This document shows, in pieces, positions 19,783-31,734 of a stretch of DNA of 64,000 nucleotides. The stretch comes from Mesostigma viride (lineage: Eukaryota > Streptophyta > Mesostigmatophyceae > Mesostigmatales > Mesostigmataceae): assembly GCA_009746045.1 (NCBI GenBank), contig RPFO01000104.1, positions 6,458,501 through 6,522,500 of the forward strand, read 5' to 3'. Positions within the stretch are counted from its first letter, which is position 1, and the number at the start of each line of letters is the position of its first letter. The notes under the pieces are model-generated. The model did not search any database. It was not told the origin of the DNA and worked only from the letters and a program-made list of their open reading frames with translations. The translations under genes were made by a program, and so were the position numbers.

Positions 19783-22700
19783 TGGATGATGGTGGTGGGT
19801 GGCTGGCATGCATGGATGGTGGTGGTGGGGTGCTGGCATGCATGGATGATGGTGGTGGGGTGCTGGCATGCATGGATGGTGGTGGTGGGGTGCTGGCATG
19901 CATGGATGGTGGTGGTGGGGTGCTGGCATGCATGGATGGTGGTGGTGGGGTGCTGGCACGCATGGATGGTGGTGGTGGGGTGCTGGCACGCATGGATGAT
20001 GGTGGTGGGGTGCTGGCATGCATGCATGGATGGTGGTGGTGGGGTGCTGGCATGCATGGATGGTGGTGGTGGGTGGCTGGCACGCATGGATGGTGGTGGT
20101 GGGGTGCTGGCATGCATGGATGGTGGTGGTGGGTGGCTGGCATGCATGGATGGTGGTGGTGGGTGGCTGGCATGCATGGATGGTGGTGGTGGGGTGCTGG
20201 CACGCATGGATGGTGGTGGTGGGTGGCTGGCATGCATGGATGGTGGTGGTGGGTGGCTGGCATGCATGGATGGTGGTGGTGGGTGGCTGGCATGCATGGA
20301 TGGTGGTGGTGGGTGGCTTGCACGCATGGATGGTGGTGGTGGGTGGCTGGCATGCATGGATGGTGGTGGTGGGTGGCTGGCATGCATGGATGGTGGTGGT
20401 GGGTGGCTGGCACGCATGGATGGTGGTGGTGGGTGGCTGGCATGCATGGATGGTTGTGGTGGGTGGCTGGCATGCATGGATGGTGGTGGTGGGTGGCTGG
20501 CACGCATGGATGGTGGTGGTGGGGTGCTGGCATGCATGGATGGTGGTGGTGGGTGGCTGGCATGCATGGATGGTGGTGGTGGGTGGCTGGCACGCATGGA
20601 TGGTGGTGGTGGGGTGCTGGCATGCATGGATGGTGGTGGTGGGTGGCTGGCATGCATGGATGGTGGTGGTGCATGGGTGGCTGGCACGCATGGATGGTGG
20701 TGGTGGGTGGCTGGCATGCATGGATGGTGGTGGTGGGGTGCTGGCATGCATGGATGGTGGTGGTGGGTGGCTGGCATGCATGGATGGTGGTGGTGGGTGG
20801 CTGGCATGTATGGATGGTGGTGGTGGGTGGCTGGCATGCATGGATGGTGGTGGTGGGTGGCTGGCACGCATGGATGGTGGTGGTGGGTGGCTGGCATGCA
20901 TGGATGGTGGTGGTGGGTGGCTGGCATGCATGGATGGTGGTGGTGGGGTGCTGGCACGCATGGATGATGGTGGTGGGGTGCTGGCATGCATGGATGGTGG
21001 TGGTGGGTGGCTGGCATGCATGGATGGTGGTGGTGGGTGGCTGGCACGCATGGATGGTGGTGGTGGGTGGCTGGCATGCATGGATGGTGGTGGTGGGGTG
21101 CTGGCATGCATGGATGGTGGTGGTGGGGTGCTGGCACGCATGGATGGTGGTGGTGGGGTGCTGGCATGCATGGATGGTGGTGGTGGGTGGCTGGCATGCA
21201 TGGATGGTGGTGGTGGGGTGCTGGCACGCATGGATGATGGTGGTGGGGTGCTGGCATGCATGGATGGTGGTGGTGGGTGGCTGGCACGCATGGATGGTGG
21301 TGGTGGGTGGCTGGCATGCATGGATGGTGGTGGTGGGGTGCTGGCATGCATGGATGGTGGTGGTGGGTGGCTGGCATGCATGGATGGTGGTGGTGGGGTG
21401 CTGGCACGCATGGATGATGGTGGTGGGGTGCTGGCATGCATGGATGGTGGTGGTGGGGTGCTGGCATGCATGGATGGTGGTGGTGGGTGGCTGGCATGCA
21501 TGGATGGTGGTGGTGGGGTGCTGGCATGCATGGATGGTGGTGGTGGGTGGCTGGCATGCATGGATGGTGGTGGTGGGTGGCTGGCATGCATGGATGGTGG
21601 TGGTGGGGTGCTGGCACGCATGGATGGTGGTGGTGGGTGGCTGGCATGCATGGATGGTGGTGGTGGGTGGCTGGCACGCATGGATGGTGGTGGTGGGTGG
21701 CTGGCATGCATGGATGGTGGTGGTGGGTGGCTTGCACGCATGGATGGTGGTGGTGGGTGGCTGGCATGCATGGATGGTGGTGGTGGGTGGCTGGCATGCA
21801 TGGATGGTGGTGGTGGGTGGCTGGCACGCATGGATGGTGGTGGTGGGTGGCTGGCATGCATGGATGGTGGTGGTGGGTGGCTGGCATGCATGGATGGTGG
21901 TGGTGGGTGGCTGGCACGCATGGATGGTGGTGGTGGGGTGCTGGCATGCATGGATGGTGGTGGTGGGTGGCTGGCATGCATGGATGGTGGTGGTGGGTGG
22001 CTGGCACGCATGGATGGTGGTGGTGGGGTGCTGGCATGCATGGATGGTGGTGGTGGGTGGCTGGCATGCATGGATGGTGGTGGTGGGTGGCTGGCACGCA
22101 TGGATGGTGGTGGTGGGGTGCTGGCATGCATGGATGGTGGTGGTGGGTGGCTGGCATGCATGGATGGTGGTGGTGGGTGGCTGGCATGCATGGATGGTGG
22201 TGGTGGGGTGCTGGCATGCATGGATGGTGGTGGTGGGTGGCTGGCACGCATGGATGGTGGTGGTGGGTGGCTGGCATGCATGGATGGTGGTGGTGGGTGG
22301 CTGGCATGCATGGATGGTGGTGGTGGGTGGCTGGCACGCATGGATGGTGGTGGTGGGGTGCTGGCATGCATGGATGGTGGTGGTGGGGTGCTGGCATGCA
22401 TGGATGGTGGTGGTGGGTGGCTGGCACGCATGGATGGTGGTGGTGGGGTGCTGGCATGCATGGATGGTGGTGGTGGGGTGCTGGCATGCATGGATGGTGG
22501 TGGTGGGGTGCTGGCACGCATGGATGGTGGTGGTGGGTGGCTGGCATGCATGGATGGTGGTGGTGGGTGGCTGGCATGCATGGATGGTGGTGGTGGGGTG
22601 CTGGCACGCATGGATGATGGTGGTGGGGTGCTGGAATGCATGGATGGTGGTGGTGGGTGGCTGGCACGCATGGATGGTGGTGGTGGGTGGCTGGCATGCA

Positions 22701-23775
22701 TGGATGGTGGTGGTGGGGTGCTGGCATGCATGGATGGTGGTGGTGGGTGGCTGGCATGCATGGATGGTGGTGGTGGGTGGCTGGCACGCATGGATGGTGG
22801 TGGTGGGGTGCTGGCATGCATGGATGGTGGTGGTGGGTGGCTGGCATGCATGGATGGTGGTGGTGGGTGGCTGGCACGCATGGATGGTGGTGGTGGGGTG
22901 CTGGCATGCATGGATGGTGGTGGTGGGTGGCTGGCATGCATGGATGGTGGTGGTGGGGTGCTGGCACGCATGGATGGTGGTGGTGGGTGGCTGGCATGCA
23001 TGGATGGTGGTGGTGGGGTGCTGGCATGCATGGATGGTGGTGGTGGGTGGCTGGCACGCATGGATGGTGGTGGTGGGTGGCTGGCATGCATGGATGGTGG
23101 TGGTGGGTGGCTCGGGCATGCATGGATGGTGGTGGTGGGTGGCTGGCACGCATGGATGGTGGTGGTGGGTGGCTGGCATGCATGGATGGTGGTGGTGGGT
23201 GGCTGGCATGCATGGATGGTGGTGGTGGGTGGCTGGCACGCATGGATGGTGGTGGTGGGGTGCTGGCATGCATGGATGGTGGTGGTGGGTGGCTGGCATG
23301 CATTGCATGATCGATGGTGGTGGTGGGTGGCTGGCACGCATGGATGGTGGTGGTGGGTGGCTGGCATGCATGGATGGTGGTGGTGGGGTGCTGGCATGCA
23401 TGGATGGTGGTGGTGGGGTGCTGGCACGCATGGATGGTGGTGGTGGGGTGCTGGCATGCATGGATGGTGGTGGTGGGTGGCTGGCATGCATGGATGGTGG
23501 TGGTGGGGTGCTGGCACGCATGGATGATGGTGGTGGGGTGCTGGCATGCATGGATGGTGGTGGTGGGGTGCTGGCATGCATGGATGGTGGTGGTGGGGTG
23601 CTGGCATGCATGGATGGTGGTGGTGGGTGGCTGGCACGCATGGATGGTGGTGGTGGGGTGCTGGCATGCATGGATGGTGGTGGTGGGTGGCTGGCAGGCA
23701 TGGATGGTGGTGGTGGGTGGCTGGCATGCATGGATGGTGGTGGTGGGTGGCTGGCACGCATGGATGGTGGTGGTT
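19783..23775. repeat. 30-bp minisatellite, about 133 units, 4 kb
   Basis: The unit is ATGCATGGATGG, then TGGTGGTGGG, then TGGCTGGC. Two unit forms (GGGTGGCTGGC and GGGGTGCTGGC) and a CATG/CACG variant alternate, often with CACG every third unit, so there is higher-order structure. Rare variants (GGCTTGCACG at 20311 and 21725; GATGATGG; a GCATGGG insertion at 20671; GGAATG at 22631) mark duplicated blocks. The period is divisible by three, so all frames stay open for over 1,000 codons, but nothing suggests coding. The G-rich strand could form two-tier G-quadruplexes. Confidence 0.95.
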
Positions 23776-23786
23776 GTGAGCGCATC

Positions 23787-24360
23787 AAGAATCGACTCTT
23801 TACGTGTCGGAAAAAGCGATAAAAGTCTCGATCCCAACATCTCGGTAGCCAGCTGAACAGCCAGCTTCCAATAAACAACCGCTCAGACATCTTGCTGGCC
23901 AGCTACGTCGATCCCAATCCACATCTCGCTAGCCATCGCAAGAAACGACTCTTTATACGTGGCAGAAAAAGCGATAAAAGTCTCCATCCCAACATCTCGG
24001 TAGCCAGCTCAACAGCCAGCTTCGATGAAACAACCGCTCAGACATCTTGCTGGCCAGCTACGTCGATCCCAATCCACATCTCGCTAGCCATCGCAAGAAA
24101 CGACTCTTTACGTGGCAGAAAAAGCGATAAAAGTCTCCATCCCAACATCTCGGTAGCCAGCTCAACAGCCAGCTTCGATGAAACAACCGCTCAGACATCT
24201 TGCTGGCCAGCTACGTCGATCCCAATCCACATCTCGCTAGCCATCGCAAGAAACGACTCTTTACGTGGCAGAAAAAGCGATAAAAGTCTCCATCCCAACA
24301 TCTCGGTAGCCAGCTCAACAGCCAGCTTCGATGAAACAACCGCTCAGACATCTTGCTGGC
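23787..24360. repeat. 153-bp tandem repeat, about 3.7 copies
   Basis: Copies start at 23787, 23940, 24095 and 24248 with AAGAA(A/T)CGACTCTTTA and run through TCTCGGTAGCCAGCT to CTCGCTAGCCATCGC. The last copy stops at CTTGCTGGC near 24360. The array follows the minisatellite directly. Open frames through it are repeat artefacts. Confidence 0.9.
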
Positions 24361-24876
24361 TGAGGACCACACTAAGGGCATCATAGACGTTCGTTGCACA
24401 TTTACCTGCACGCATAAATCAGGAAGGGGGAAAAACGGCATTGAACAGGACCACGATTAGAATTGGGCTAGCTATAAACTAACCTGACCATTTGAAGGAA
24501 TAGCAACATACATCACGCTCGACATCAAAAAAGACTGCGCTGTTGATGCACCTTTTTCATTATGGCGGCGAGTTGAGGCGGCAAATTCCTCACCATCTTC
24601 AGGCAGCGATGATTATTACAGAAAACAGCTATGGCGGCAGCAGTGGTGGTGCGGTTTTCGAAACCCAACAGCTGTTGTGACCGATCGTCTGTGGAGCGAC
24701 CCCTGTCAACGGCCCAGCGTAACCGGCGTTCAGGACGGAAAACGTGGCATGCTCGCCATTCGGCCAACGAGGCGAAACGCGGCGCTAGATTATTCTTATT
24801 GACAAACCGCGCGCATGCGGATTGGACGACTCACAATGTGACGTAATCCAAGCGTCGGTCTTCACGGTCCCGCAGG

Positions 24877-24885
24877 TATAAAAAG
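24877..24885 (+). promoter_or_regulatory. Possible TATA box of the transposase gene
   Basis: TATAAAAAG lies 36 bp upstream of an ATG at 24921 whose short frame (MFGFGRHHAAVDNYVRG) ends at a GTGAGC donor (24983). The phase does not match the next certain exon, so the first exon is unproven. Confidence 0.3.
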
Positions 24886-25109
24886 GAACAACACGCAGCC
24901 AATGTGACGCGGCAATCGGGATGTTTGGATTCGGGCGTCACCATGCTGCTGTGGATAACTACGTCCGCGGTTCGATTCTAGCGTGAGCCCGGTGCTTTTT
25001 TGCACGTCGTCTGAGAGATCATCTGTCATATTACCACCAGTCGTCACTCTGCAAAGCGACGTGCCTACTGCCACGTGGTATGGCAAAACTTTCGAATGCA
25101 GAACTTTTG

Positions 25110-25660
25110 GGGTATACAAATAAATATATTAATGAATCGGGTATAGTAAATGTATGGGCATATATACTAACATGCTAGCCAATATATTTAACTTTCTGCT
25201 GTCCATATGCTTATTATTATGATTATTGTTATGAATATGATATATGTTCTTTCTAATATTTGTAAAATATATTTTCCTATTTACTGCTAACTTACTGTAC
25301 TAGTTTTTTATATATATGACTAGTACTAGATAGATTAATGCCATGAATACAAATTTAAAATATAGATAAAATTCTATGACAATATTACATATATTTATGG
25401 ACATCACTCTTTTTTTCATACAATAAGTAGAAAATATTTAGTATTAGAGATAGCTACTAGTCTGTCCAGTTCATATTTCTTCTATCTAAACAATAATGAT
25501 TGAAATAGAAATAGTACTAAATACTAATCAAAACTATATAAATACCAATAAATACTTTCCATATTTCTGCTACATAATTAAACAATAATGATTAACAAAA
25601 TTATGTTCAATATTCAATTTCATTTAGTAGAATCTTAAATAATTCCATGTTCGTGTTTTC
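25110..25660. other. AT-rich island
   Basis: About 550 bp is made largely of A and T with ATATAT runs (for example TTTTTTATATATATG near 25306), in contrast to the GC-balanced surroundings. There is no ORF or repeat pairing. It may be an intron, a nested element remnant or an unwinding or replication region. Confidence 0.55.
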
Positions 25661-25714
25661 CTGTCTTGGTGTGATCATCCAGGTACCTCGGCAACGACAC
25701 GACACGCCTGAAAA

Positions 25715-28700
25715 ATGAGCCGGGAAGGTGTGTTTCCAATGATGCAAATCTTGGTCGCGCTGCAGCGCGACCTCTTCTCAGTTCCATACGAAAAGGCCTT
25801 AAAACTTGTGTGTAACTTCGCAAGGGTCGCGCTGCAGAGCTACCCAAAATTTCATGAAGTTTGACTTTCTCTTTATTTGCTTCGCAAATGAGATTCTTTT
25901 GTATCTGCGAAGAAGGTGGGGTCATTTCGCGGAGTGACCCTGCTAATATGTTAATTGTCCGTGAATTTCTTTTTGTTTCTGCAGCACGGGAACGGGTGTT
26001 TCTTTCGCCAACCTCCTCCTCCTTGCGTGGCGGCTTTGCTAATCGACTCAATGCCCACAACTTGAGCATCGGGACACCGACGCCCCTTGCAGCGGATCTG
26101 AAAAACAGCTCGAAACGAAATTTCGGGAATGAGAACCGCAGCACCTCGCCCGCCGTCAGGAAGCCAGCGAAAAGGCCTGGCCAGTACGCCGAGAAGAAGT
26201 CTGTTGTGGGGACTCATCTTGCTGATGAGGCGTACAACGTAGTTCATCACATGAGGAATGAATCTACCAAGCGGGCCTCTTTTGAGGAGATTGTTGATGG
26301 CTTCAATAAGAGGGCTGACGAGCTCAAGGCGGAGCATTTTGACATTCCGGTGGCCAAGCTTTTGATGAGCAGCGGCTTGCACAACTGTCGAGGTCTTGGG
26401 TGGCTCGGCTGATCGCCCTTTTTGACGACCTGTCGAAATCCGACCATGACAGAGACGTCAAGATCATTTTGGTGTCAACTCTTTTTTGTGGGGACGACAT
26501 CGAGAAGGAGTTTTCGGCGGCAGAGTTGGAGAGAATGACGGGTGTCCCCGCGAAGACCATTCTCAAAGTTCGGGCGATCAGGAAGCAACAGAAGATGGAG
26601 TTCCTGACGCGTGCGCTGGCGCGAAAGAAGAGGAAGTTGCCCCAATTTGTAATCGAGTCGATCGCGCAGGCTTGGACTGATGAGGAGAACTCGCGCGCTT
26701 CGCCCCAAGAGAGGGATACCATAAAGACGCACGAACGAGTTGGCAATCGTGCGATTTTGGTTGGTGTCCAAGGGGCCTACTTCTACCTCACCTCGAAGGA
26801 GGACATATATCTCAAGTTTTTAGCGGAGCACACGTACTGGGACAAGAAAAGTCCGCAGTATGAGAAGGATGTCGGCATCCATGTCGGATATACGACTTTC
26901 TGCAAGTACGCCCCCAAAACCGTCAAGGGGAAGTGGAAGGAGAGAAACGTGTGCGCCTGTGAGACGCATACGGTCATGCAGTCGAAGGTAGCGGCATGGA
27001 CTAGGTACTGCAAGGCGAAGCACGGCAAGAACTGCAAGTGCGGCGACGAGTGTGAGGGATGTTCAAGGGCGAGATTGCCTGACGGCACGTGCGGGATGTT
27101 CGAAAGCCTGCACACGACCGAATGGGTGAAGCACTTCCATTGCCGTGTGGCGGAGGCGGATGGGGGTAGTGAGCTGGGGGTGGGGCAAACTCGGCGAGAA
27201 ACGAAGAGGAGGGAGGGGACAATAATGTGACGGAAGATGAATGGCAGGGGCAAGACCTTGACGATCTTGAAATAAATGAGAGGATCGTGGAGGATGAGGA
27301 AGGGGTGCCAAGGGTAGGGGACCCATCCATGGAGGAGGGGTCTGTCTTTCGCATTCTGAAGAGGGCATGTATGGAGAACTCGTGTCCCGAGTCCCGGTGT
27401 GGCATCAAAGACTGGGTGTTGTGTGACCGGGACAAGAATTCAACAGAACTACTAAATTGGTTCAGATACGTGAAGAAGGAGGTAGTGGTTTCCCGACCGG
27501 CAGGGGAGGTAAGCGTGTTTTGGATTTTGTGACGCAATTATTTCGCAGCGTCATTCTGCAGCGCGATGTTAATTAAAGGCTTTTCTGATACTTTATGAAT
27601 ATGTTACTTGCAAATTTACTTCATCCCTTGGTTAAAACAGGACGCGACCGATCGGCGGGTCCCGGAGAAGGTCAAGCGGCCCGTACAGGAAACGATGAGG
27701 TCAACGCCCGCGCAGCTGAGGCTGGCGATTATCGAGAGTTGGGAGGACTTTACCAACCACTGCTTTACGTCATGGTGGCAGTCGGCAACGATCAAGGACC
27801 GGGAGAGGAACATGACTGAGGGGGATGTGCTCGTGCATGGAGATTGGGCCGAGAATTACGAGAACAACAACTACGTCCAACTGCAGTCGCAGTACTTTCA
27901 CAAGACGAGCTTTGTCCTCATGCCCATGATCGTGCGATATTTGCACAATGGTGCGATGGCAAAGCGAACGTTCTTTTTTCTCGGGGAAGCCAAGATGAAG
28001 CGGGGAGAGCGGGCGCTCGTCTACGCGCTGAGGACAATCATGGAAACCCTGCGCGGACTTGGTGTGGGGGTGAAGAGGATGTTCATGTGCTCTGACAACT
28101 GCTCATCCCAGTTCAAGTCCAAGTACGTGGTTAACGCCGTCTTCCGCCTCCTCATGCAGGATCCCGACTTGGAATCCTTCGAGTACCACTACTTGGGTGA
28201 GCAGCACGGGAAGGGGGAGGTGGATGGTCAGGGAGCGAAGTTCAAGTGCATTGTGAGGAACATGCAATGCATTCCTGAGAACCAGGGCATCGTTACAGGG
28301 CGCCAGATCGTCAAGTACATGCGGGACAGCTGGGAAGGAGGCAAAACCACGAGCAGGGAGTCGGCCCGCGCTCGGGCAGAGGGCGTCCACCGTCATTTCT
28401 TTCATTTTCCCGTGAGGTGCGAAACTCAAATTTTCTTTAAAACTTGATTAACCCTTAAACCGTGTCCAACTGCCCTCTATAAATAGCGGGCAGTTTGCAC
28501 TTTCCATGATAATGTCCACAAACCAACCTAATAATTATTTATGGCCCATACTAGGACCAAAGCACACACATATGTGGACCTCCTTGGGGGTCATGTCATT
28601 GGTCATATTGCAATGTCCTATGAGTGCTAAATATAGCACCCCCTGGCAGGGGGTGCGCAGGGTGCGAGACAAGAGACACATATAATGCAATATTGGATGT

Positions 28701-31144
28701 CAAATCTTATTTGTTGGTCCTGGATTCAACAAGGCAGTGAGAAAGGAAGCTAGAAAGGGCTCCTGAACACTGACATCATGGGGTGGAGCAGGGACCCAGC
28801 TGCAAGCTCTAAAAATAAATGCCCGCTACAAATAGCGGACAGTTTGGTTGGTGACGCCTGCTAGCATTACAAAGCTAAATTATCATCCCGTAGCAACAAA
28901 AAACATCATGGATGATCAAACATGCTAATTAAATCCTGTCCAGGCTGCAGAACATCCATCATAGCATATAAAGATAGGTAACCACGCCTATGCACAGTCA
29001 CATTTGTACGTATCGTAGCATGGTAAGGGCACACCCTTGAAACCACACAAGCCAAACACGATGCTCACTTTTTTCTTGTGCTGATGCTGTAATAAACAAG
29101 TGCAAGTAAGCCTAGCTCAATGACAGTGCTAGCTAGTGCTCCCTGTATGCTGGGATTTATTAAAGTAGCTGCTAACTGGCTATGGGGTGTCCTCTACTAA
29201 CAAAACCAAAAAGCTAACCAAAACCTGGCCAAGATACCATCTTTCCAAAGAATGTAGGCAAGAAAACCCATCACAATACCATGCACAACATATTTAAGCA
29301 TTGCATCGATCGTTACTCTAGTATATAGGATGAAGACGCAGCTAACCATGAACAAAACGGATGATAAACTGGGCGAAATGGTTGTACGCAGCCACCACGA
29401 CAAACCATTACATAAAAGTAGTAAGGAGGGAACTTTAACACCACGAAACCTTAATAATAAATCCGGGATTACTTACCGAGCGATAAAACCACTTTACCTC
29501 CTTCACGGCAGCGGCAGGGACTGCAAACTGCGCCAGGTCCAACTACAGCAAAAAAGACTGGCTGACAGGTAGCAAGCTCATGACAGAAACGATGCCCCGA
29601 GGCTATTCTGGCCCACAGCGCTGATGAACTATGCGATATACATCATAATAAAGTTAATCGTTGCGAAATATTCGATGATAAAACGGCAAATACCAAGTGC
29701 TAGCTTCATCGGCATCCCCGTAGTAGTAAACGCGTGTTAACGCAATAAAAACCAGCCCCAGATGATTGCGCGCCTCGTTAGAGGTTGCGCAACTAGGTCT
29801 ATAGCATCTTTATGACGTATAAAGTGTGCCTACAAAATTTAGAACGAGTCCGTGCATGAATGCTCCTGCGCCAGTCAGTTTTCTGCACCGCCATGGCCGC
29901 AAATCTGCACGGACGTCAATATTTTACATTCACGTTTTCGTCCCATTGAAAAGGGTACCCCTTGTACTTGGGTCAATAATTAGTCCCTGTGTACTTGTCA
30001 GAATATAGTGATGTTTAGGTACGGGACGCAGTACACATCTACAGTAGCTGAAGACGCCTGGCTAAAAATATCACGGAAATACCTACTGGCATTCGCGTTA
30101 TTCTCACTACCAACTGTCCGCTATTTGTAGCGGTCAGTTGGTACTGTCCGCTGCAAATATCAGTCAGCACGGTTTAAGGGTTAAGGTATCTCTGCAGAGT
30201 GACCTTTTGCCCATTTGCATTTTATTATATGATAATGCTAAAAGAACTGGTATGAATTAGCGTCTTATATCAGTTGTGAAAAATGCATGCAAAGCACTTT
30301 CAAAGGGGTATGATCTCTGCAGAGTGACCCTTGATGTGTACTTGATCTATTGACACATACGAACTTTCCGTTTCTGACATTCTCCCTCATTGCAGGACCT
30401 CGACTCCGGCGCCCGTATGATACCGACGCGTGTCGAGGCCATCAAGCAAGCGCACTGGTGGCGCCCGGCCTGGACAAGTCTGACCCGGGGCTCCTGATGA
30501 TGAGGCGTTTTTCGTGCTACTGCCCAGCCTGCCTAGCTAACAGGTGGGAGGAGTGCCGGACCGAGTGGACACATATCGAGGAATTTAACGATGAGGGCCA
30601 AACGATGAAAACTTTCCGCCTGATGCCGCCAACGCAGCCCATCCCTCCGGTTCGCCAGCTGACGCGGGCGGAACTGCTGAAGGATCAAAGGGATGCCATT
30701 GGCAGGCAGATGCGCATGTATGATTACATCGCAGTTCCGTCAGACAGAGAGGACGTGAACCACAATTCCGCCCACCCTTTCTGGGTGATGCAGGTGGTGA
30801 GGGAGGCCTCAGTGCTGGAGAAGGAGGAGGTTAGGTGGGTTGAGGGACAAAACGGACGGCAGAAGGAGATTTTCTTGCCCGGCCACGCCGTTCTGGCGGT
30901 TCGGCTGTGGAAGCGAGATATGCATGACCCCCTGCATTTTACTCTGGATTTGGCTGATTGGCCGGAGTCCCGCCCAGCCGACCTGGTCGATTGCTATCTG
31001 TGCATCTCCGCTGCTCTTCCGCTCCAGTGCATGGTCCTTGGCAACCAAAGGCAAGCCTACGTTAATATGAGCAAGGAGCTTGACGCGTGGCTAACCGATC
31101 TTGTACGCAACCAGCAAGCCCCGGAGGGGCTGCCACCGGCTTAA
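25715..31144 (+). CDS. DDE-type transposase of the giant transposon
   Basis: The exons are possibly 25715-25727, then 25985-27508, 27641-28410 and 30395-31144, all GT/AG, with about 1,000 residues in total. The second exon has KVRAIRKQQKMEFLTRALAR, a region TYWDKKSPQYEKDVGIHVGY, then Cys clusters (VCACETH, NCKCGDECEGC). The third holds an RNase H-fold core: HGDWAENYE (Asp codon 27842), SDNCSSQFKSKY (Asp 28094) and GKGEVDGQGAKFK (Glu 28217 or Asp 28223), with spacings of 84 and 41 residues. The last has CYCPACLANRWEEC. The same motif order (FAENY, SDxxSSQFKN, HGKGxVDG, CxC) is familiar to me from unclassified transposase-like proteins of animals and algae, and I give no superfamily name. Frame breaks lie at about 26340-26358, 27176-27185 (G runs) and about 30484-30490 (CCCGGGG). 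Confidence 0.75.
28452..30180. mobile_element. Nested 1,729-bp TTAA-flanked element in a transposase intron
   Basis: TTAA duplications lie at 28448-28451 and 30181-30184. The terminal inverted repeats are 13 bp, CCCTTAAACCGTG (28452-28464 and 30168-30180). Subterminal hairpins with arms AACTG(A/C)CCGCTA and TAGCGG(A/G)CAGTT occur near both ends and at about 28817-28843. There is no coding capacity. TTAA duplication with CCC-starting ends fits the piggyBac type, though Kolobok also uses TTAA. Removing it leaves an intron of about 255 bp that still has two palindromes. Confidence 0.85.
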
Positions 31145-31734
31145 AGTTTCGGGGACGCTCCGCAGCGCCACCCCTACGGATCTGGGCTTTATTCGCCTAC
31201 GGTTGGGACAGTGTTTATTCGTGTTTATATATTTTGGGAGAACTGTTTTTTCATATATTAGAATAGATGACAAGTGGCTGGGAACATTGTTAGCCTTGGC
31301 AGTGACAAATTTTAGTATATTTCCGCGTCGAAATGGCGAGTATTTTATTTAACTTGTACAATAATTTTTTCGAATGACAAATTTATAATTTGGTTTGACC
31401 TAAAAATCATGTCGTCACTCAAATATTTAGTTGCTCGGTAGGTATTTCCGTCCATTGTTTTCTGCAAATTGGTTCGTACTAATTTCGAATGTCACAACAA
31501 TGTTACTGTACTAAGGCCTCTTTTGTAGATGTCTTAAAACACAAATTCGCTCCGGAAGTGCCAAAGTACCTTGCTTGTAACCGGACTAGTTACGAATTGT
31601 GATTGGAAGGTTGTCCCTTACAACCCCAAGGAATAGAGGGGACGCTCCGCAGCGCCACCCATACGACAGTCCGGACCGGGCTTTGCTGAAATCATTTTCT
31701 CACACGCAACTTAGCCATCAAACTCACTTTAACG

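Larger units (their letters stand above)
24361..25714. other. Spacer between the two main genes of the giant transposon
   Basis: The spacer separates the 5' side of the minus-strand gene from the transposase gene, so both promoters probably lie here. An 80-codon minus frame (24525-24767, MAEWRACHVFRPERR) could be a 5' exon of the minus gene, but nothing proves it. A palindrome lies at 25040-25060. Positions 25110-25660 are extremely AT-rich. Confidence 0.4.
10580..31660. repeat. Dispersed palindrome family, at least 27 copies, confined to the giant transposon
   Basis: The consensus core is GGTCRCTCTGCAGAGYGACC with a G before and a C after. Copies lie at 10580-10601, 10697-10717, 12069-12090, 12301-12322, 15505-15525, 17066-17087, 17285-17306, 17517-17538 and 19219-19240, with eight in the array 19318-19740. 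Further copies are at 25040-25060, 25753-25772 (perfect, GGTCGCGCTGCAGCGCGACC), 25824-25845, 25919-25940, 27547-27567, 30185-30204, 30306-30330, 31151-31173 and 31638-31660, plus a half copy near 12960. All lie in introns or spacers, none in an exon, and none was seen outside 6955-32628. They would fold as a strong RNA hairpin or bind a dimeric protein. Confidence 0.85.

Noticed and set aside
19571-23890. Open frames of 1,300-1,440 codons on both strands across the minisatellite
   Set aside because: The 30-bp period is divisible by three, so frames stay open automatically. His/Pro/Thr- or Trp/Gly-only products have no domain, and three frames are equally open.
24211-24441. Frames in the 153-bp tandem repeats
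   Set aside because: They repeat with the array and carry no domain.
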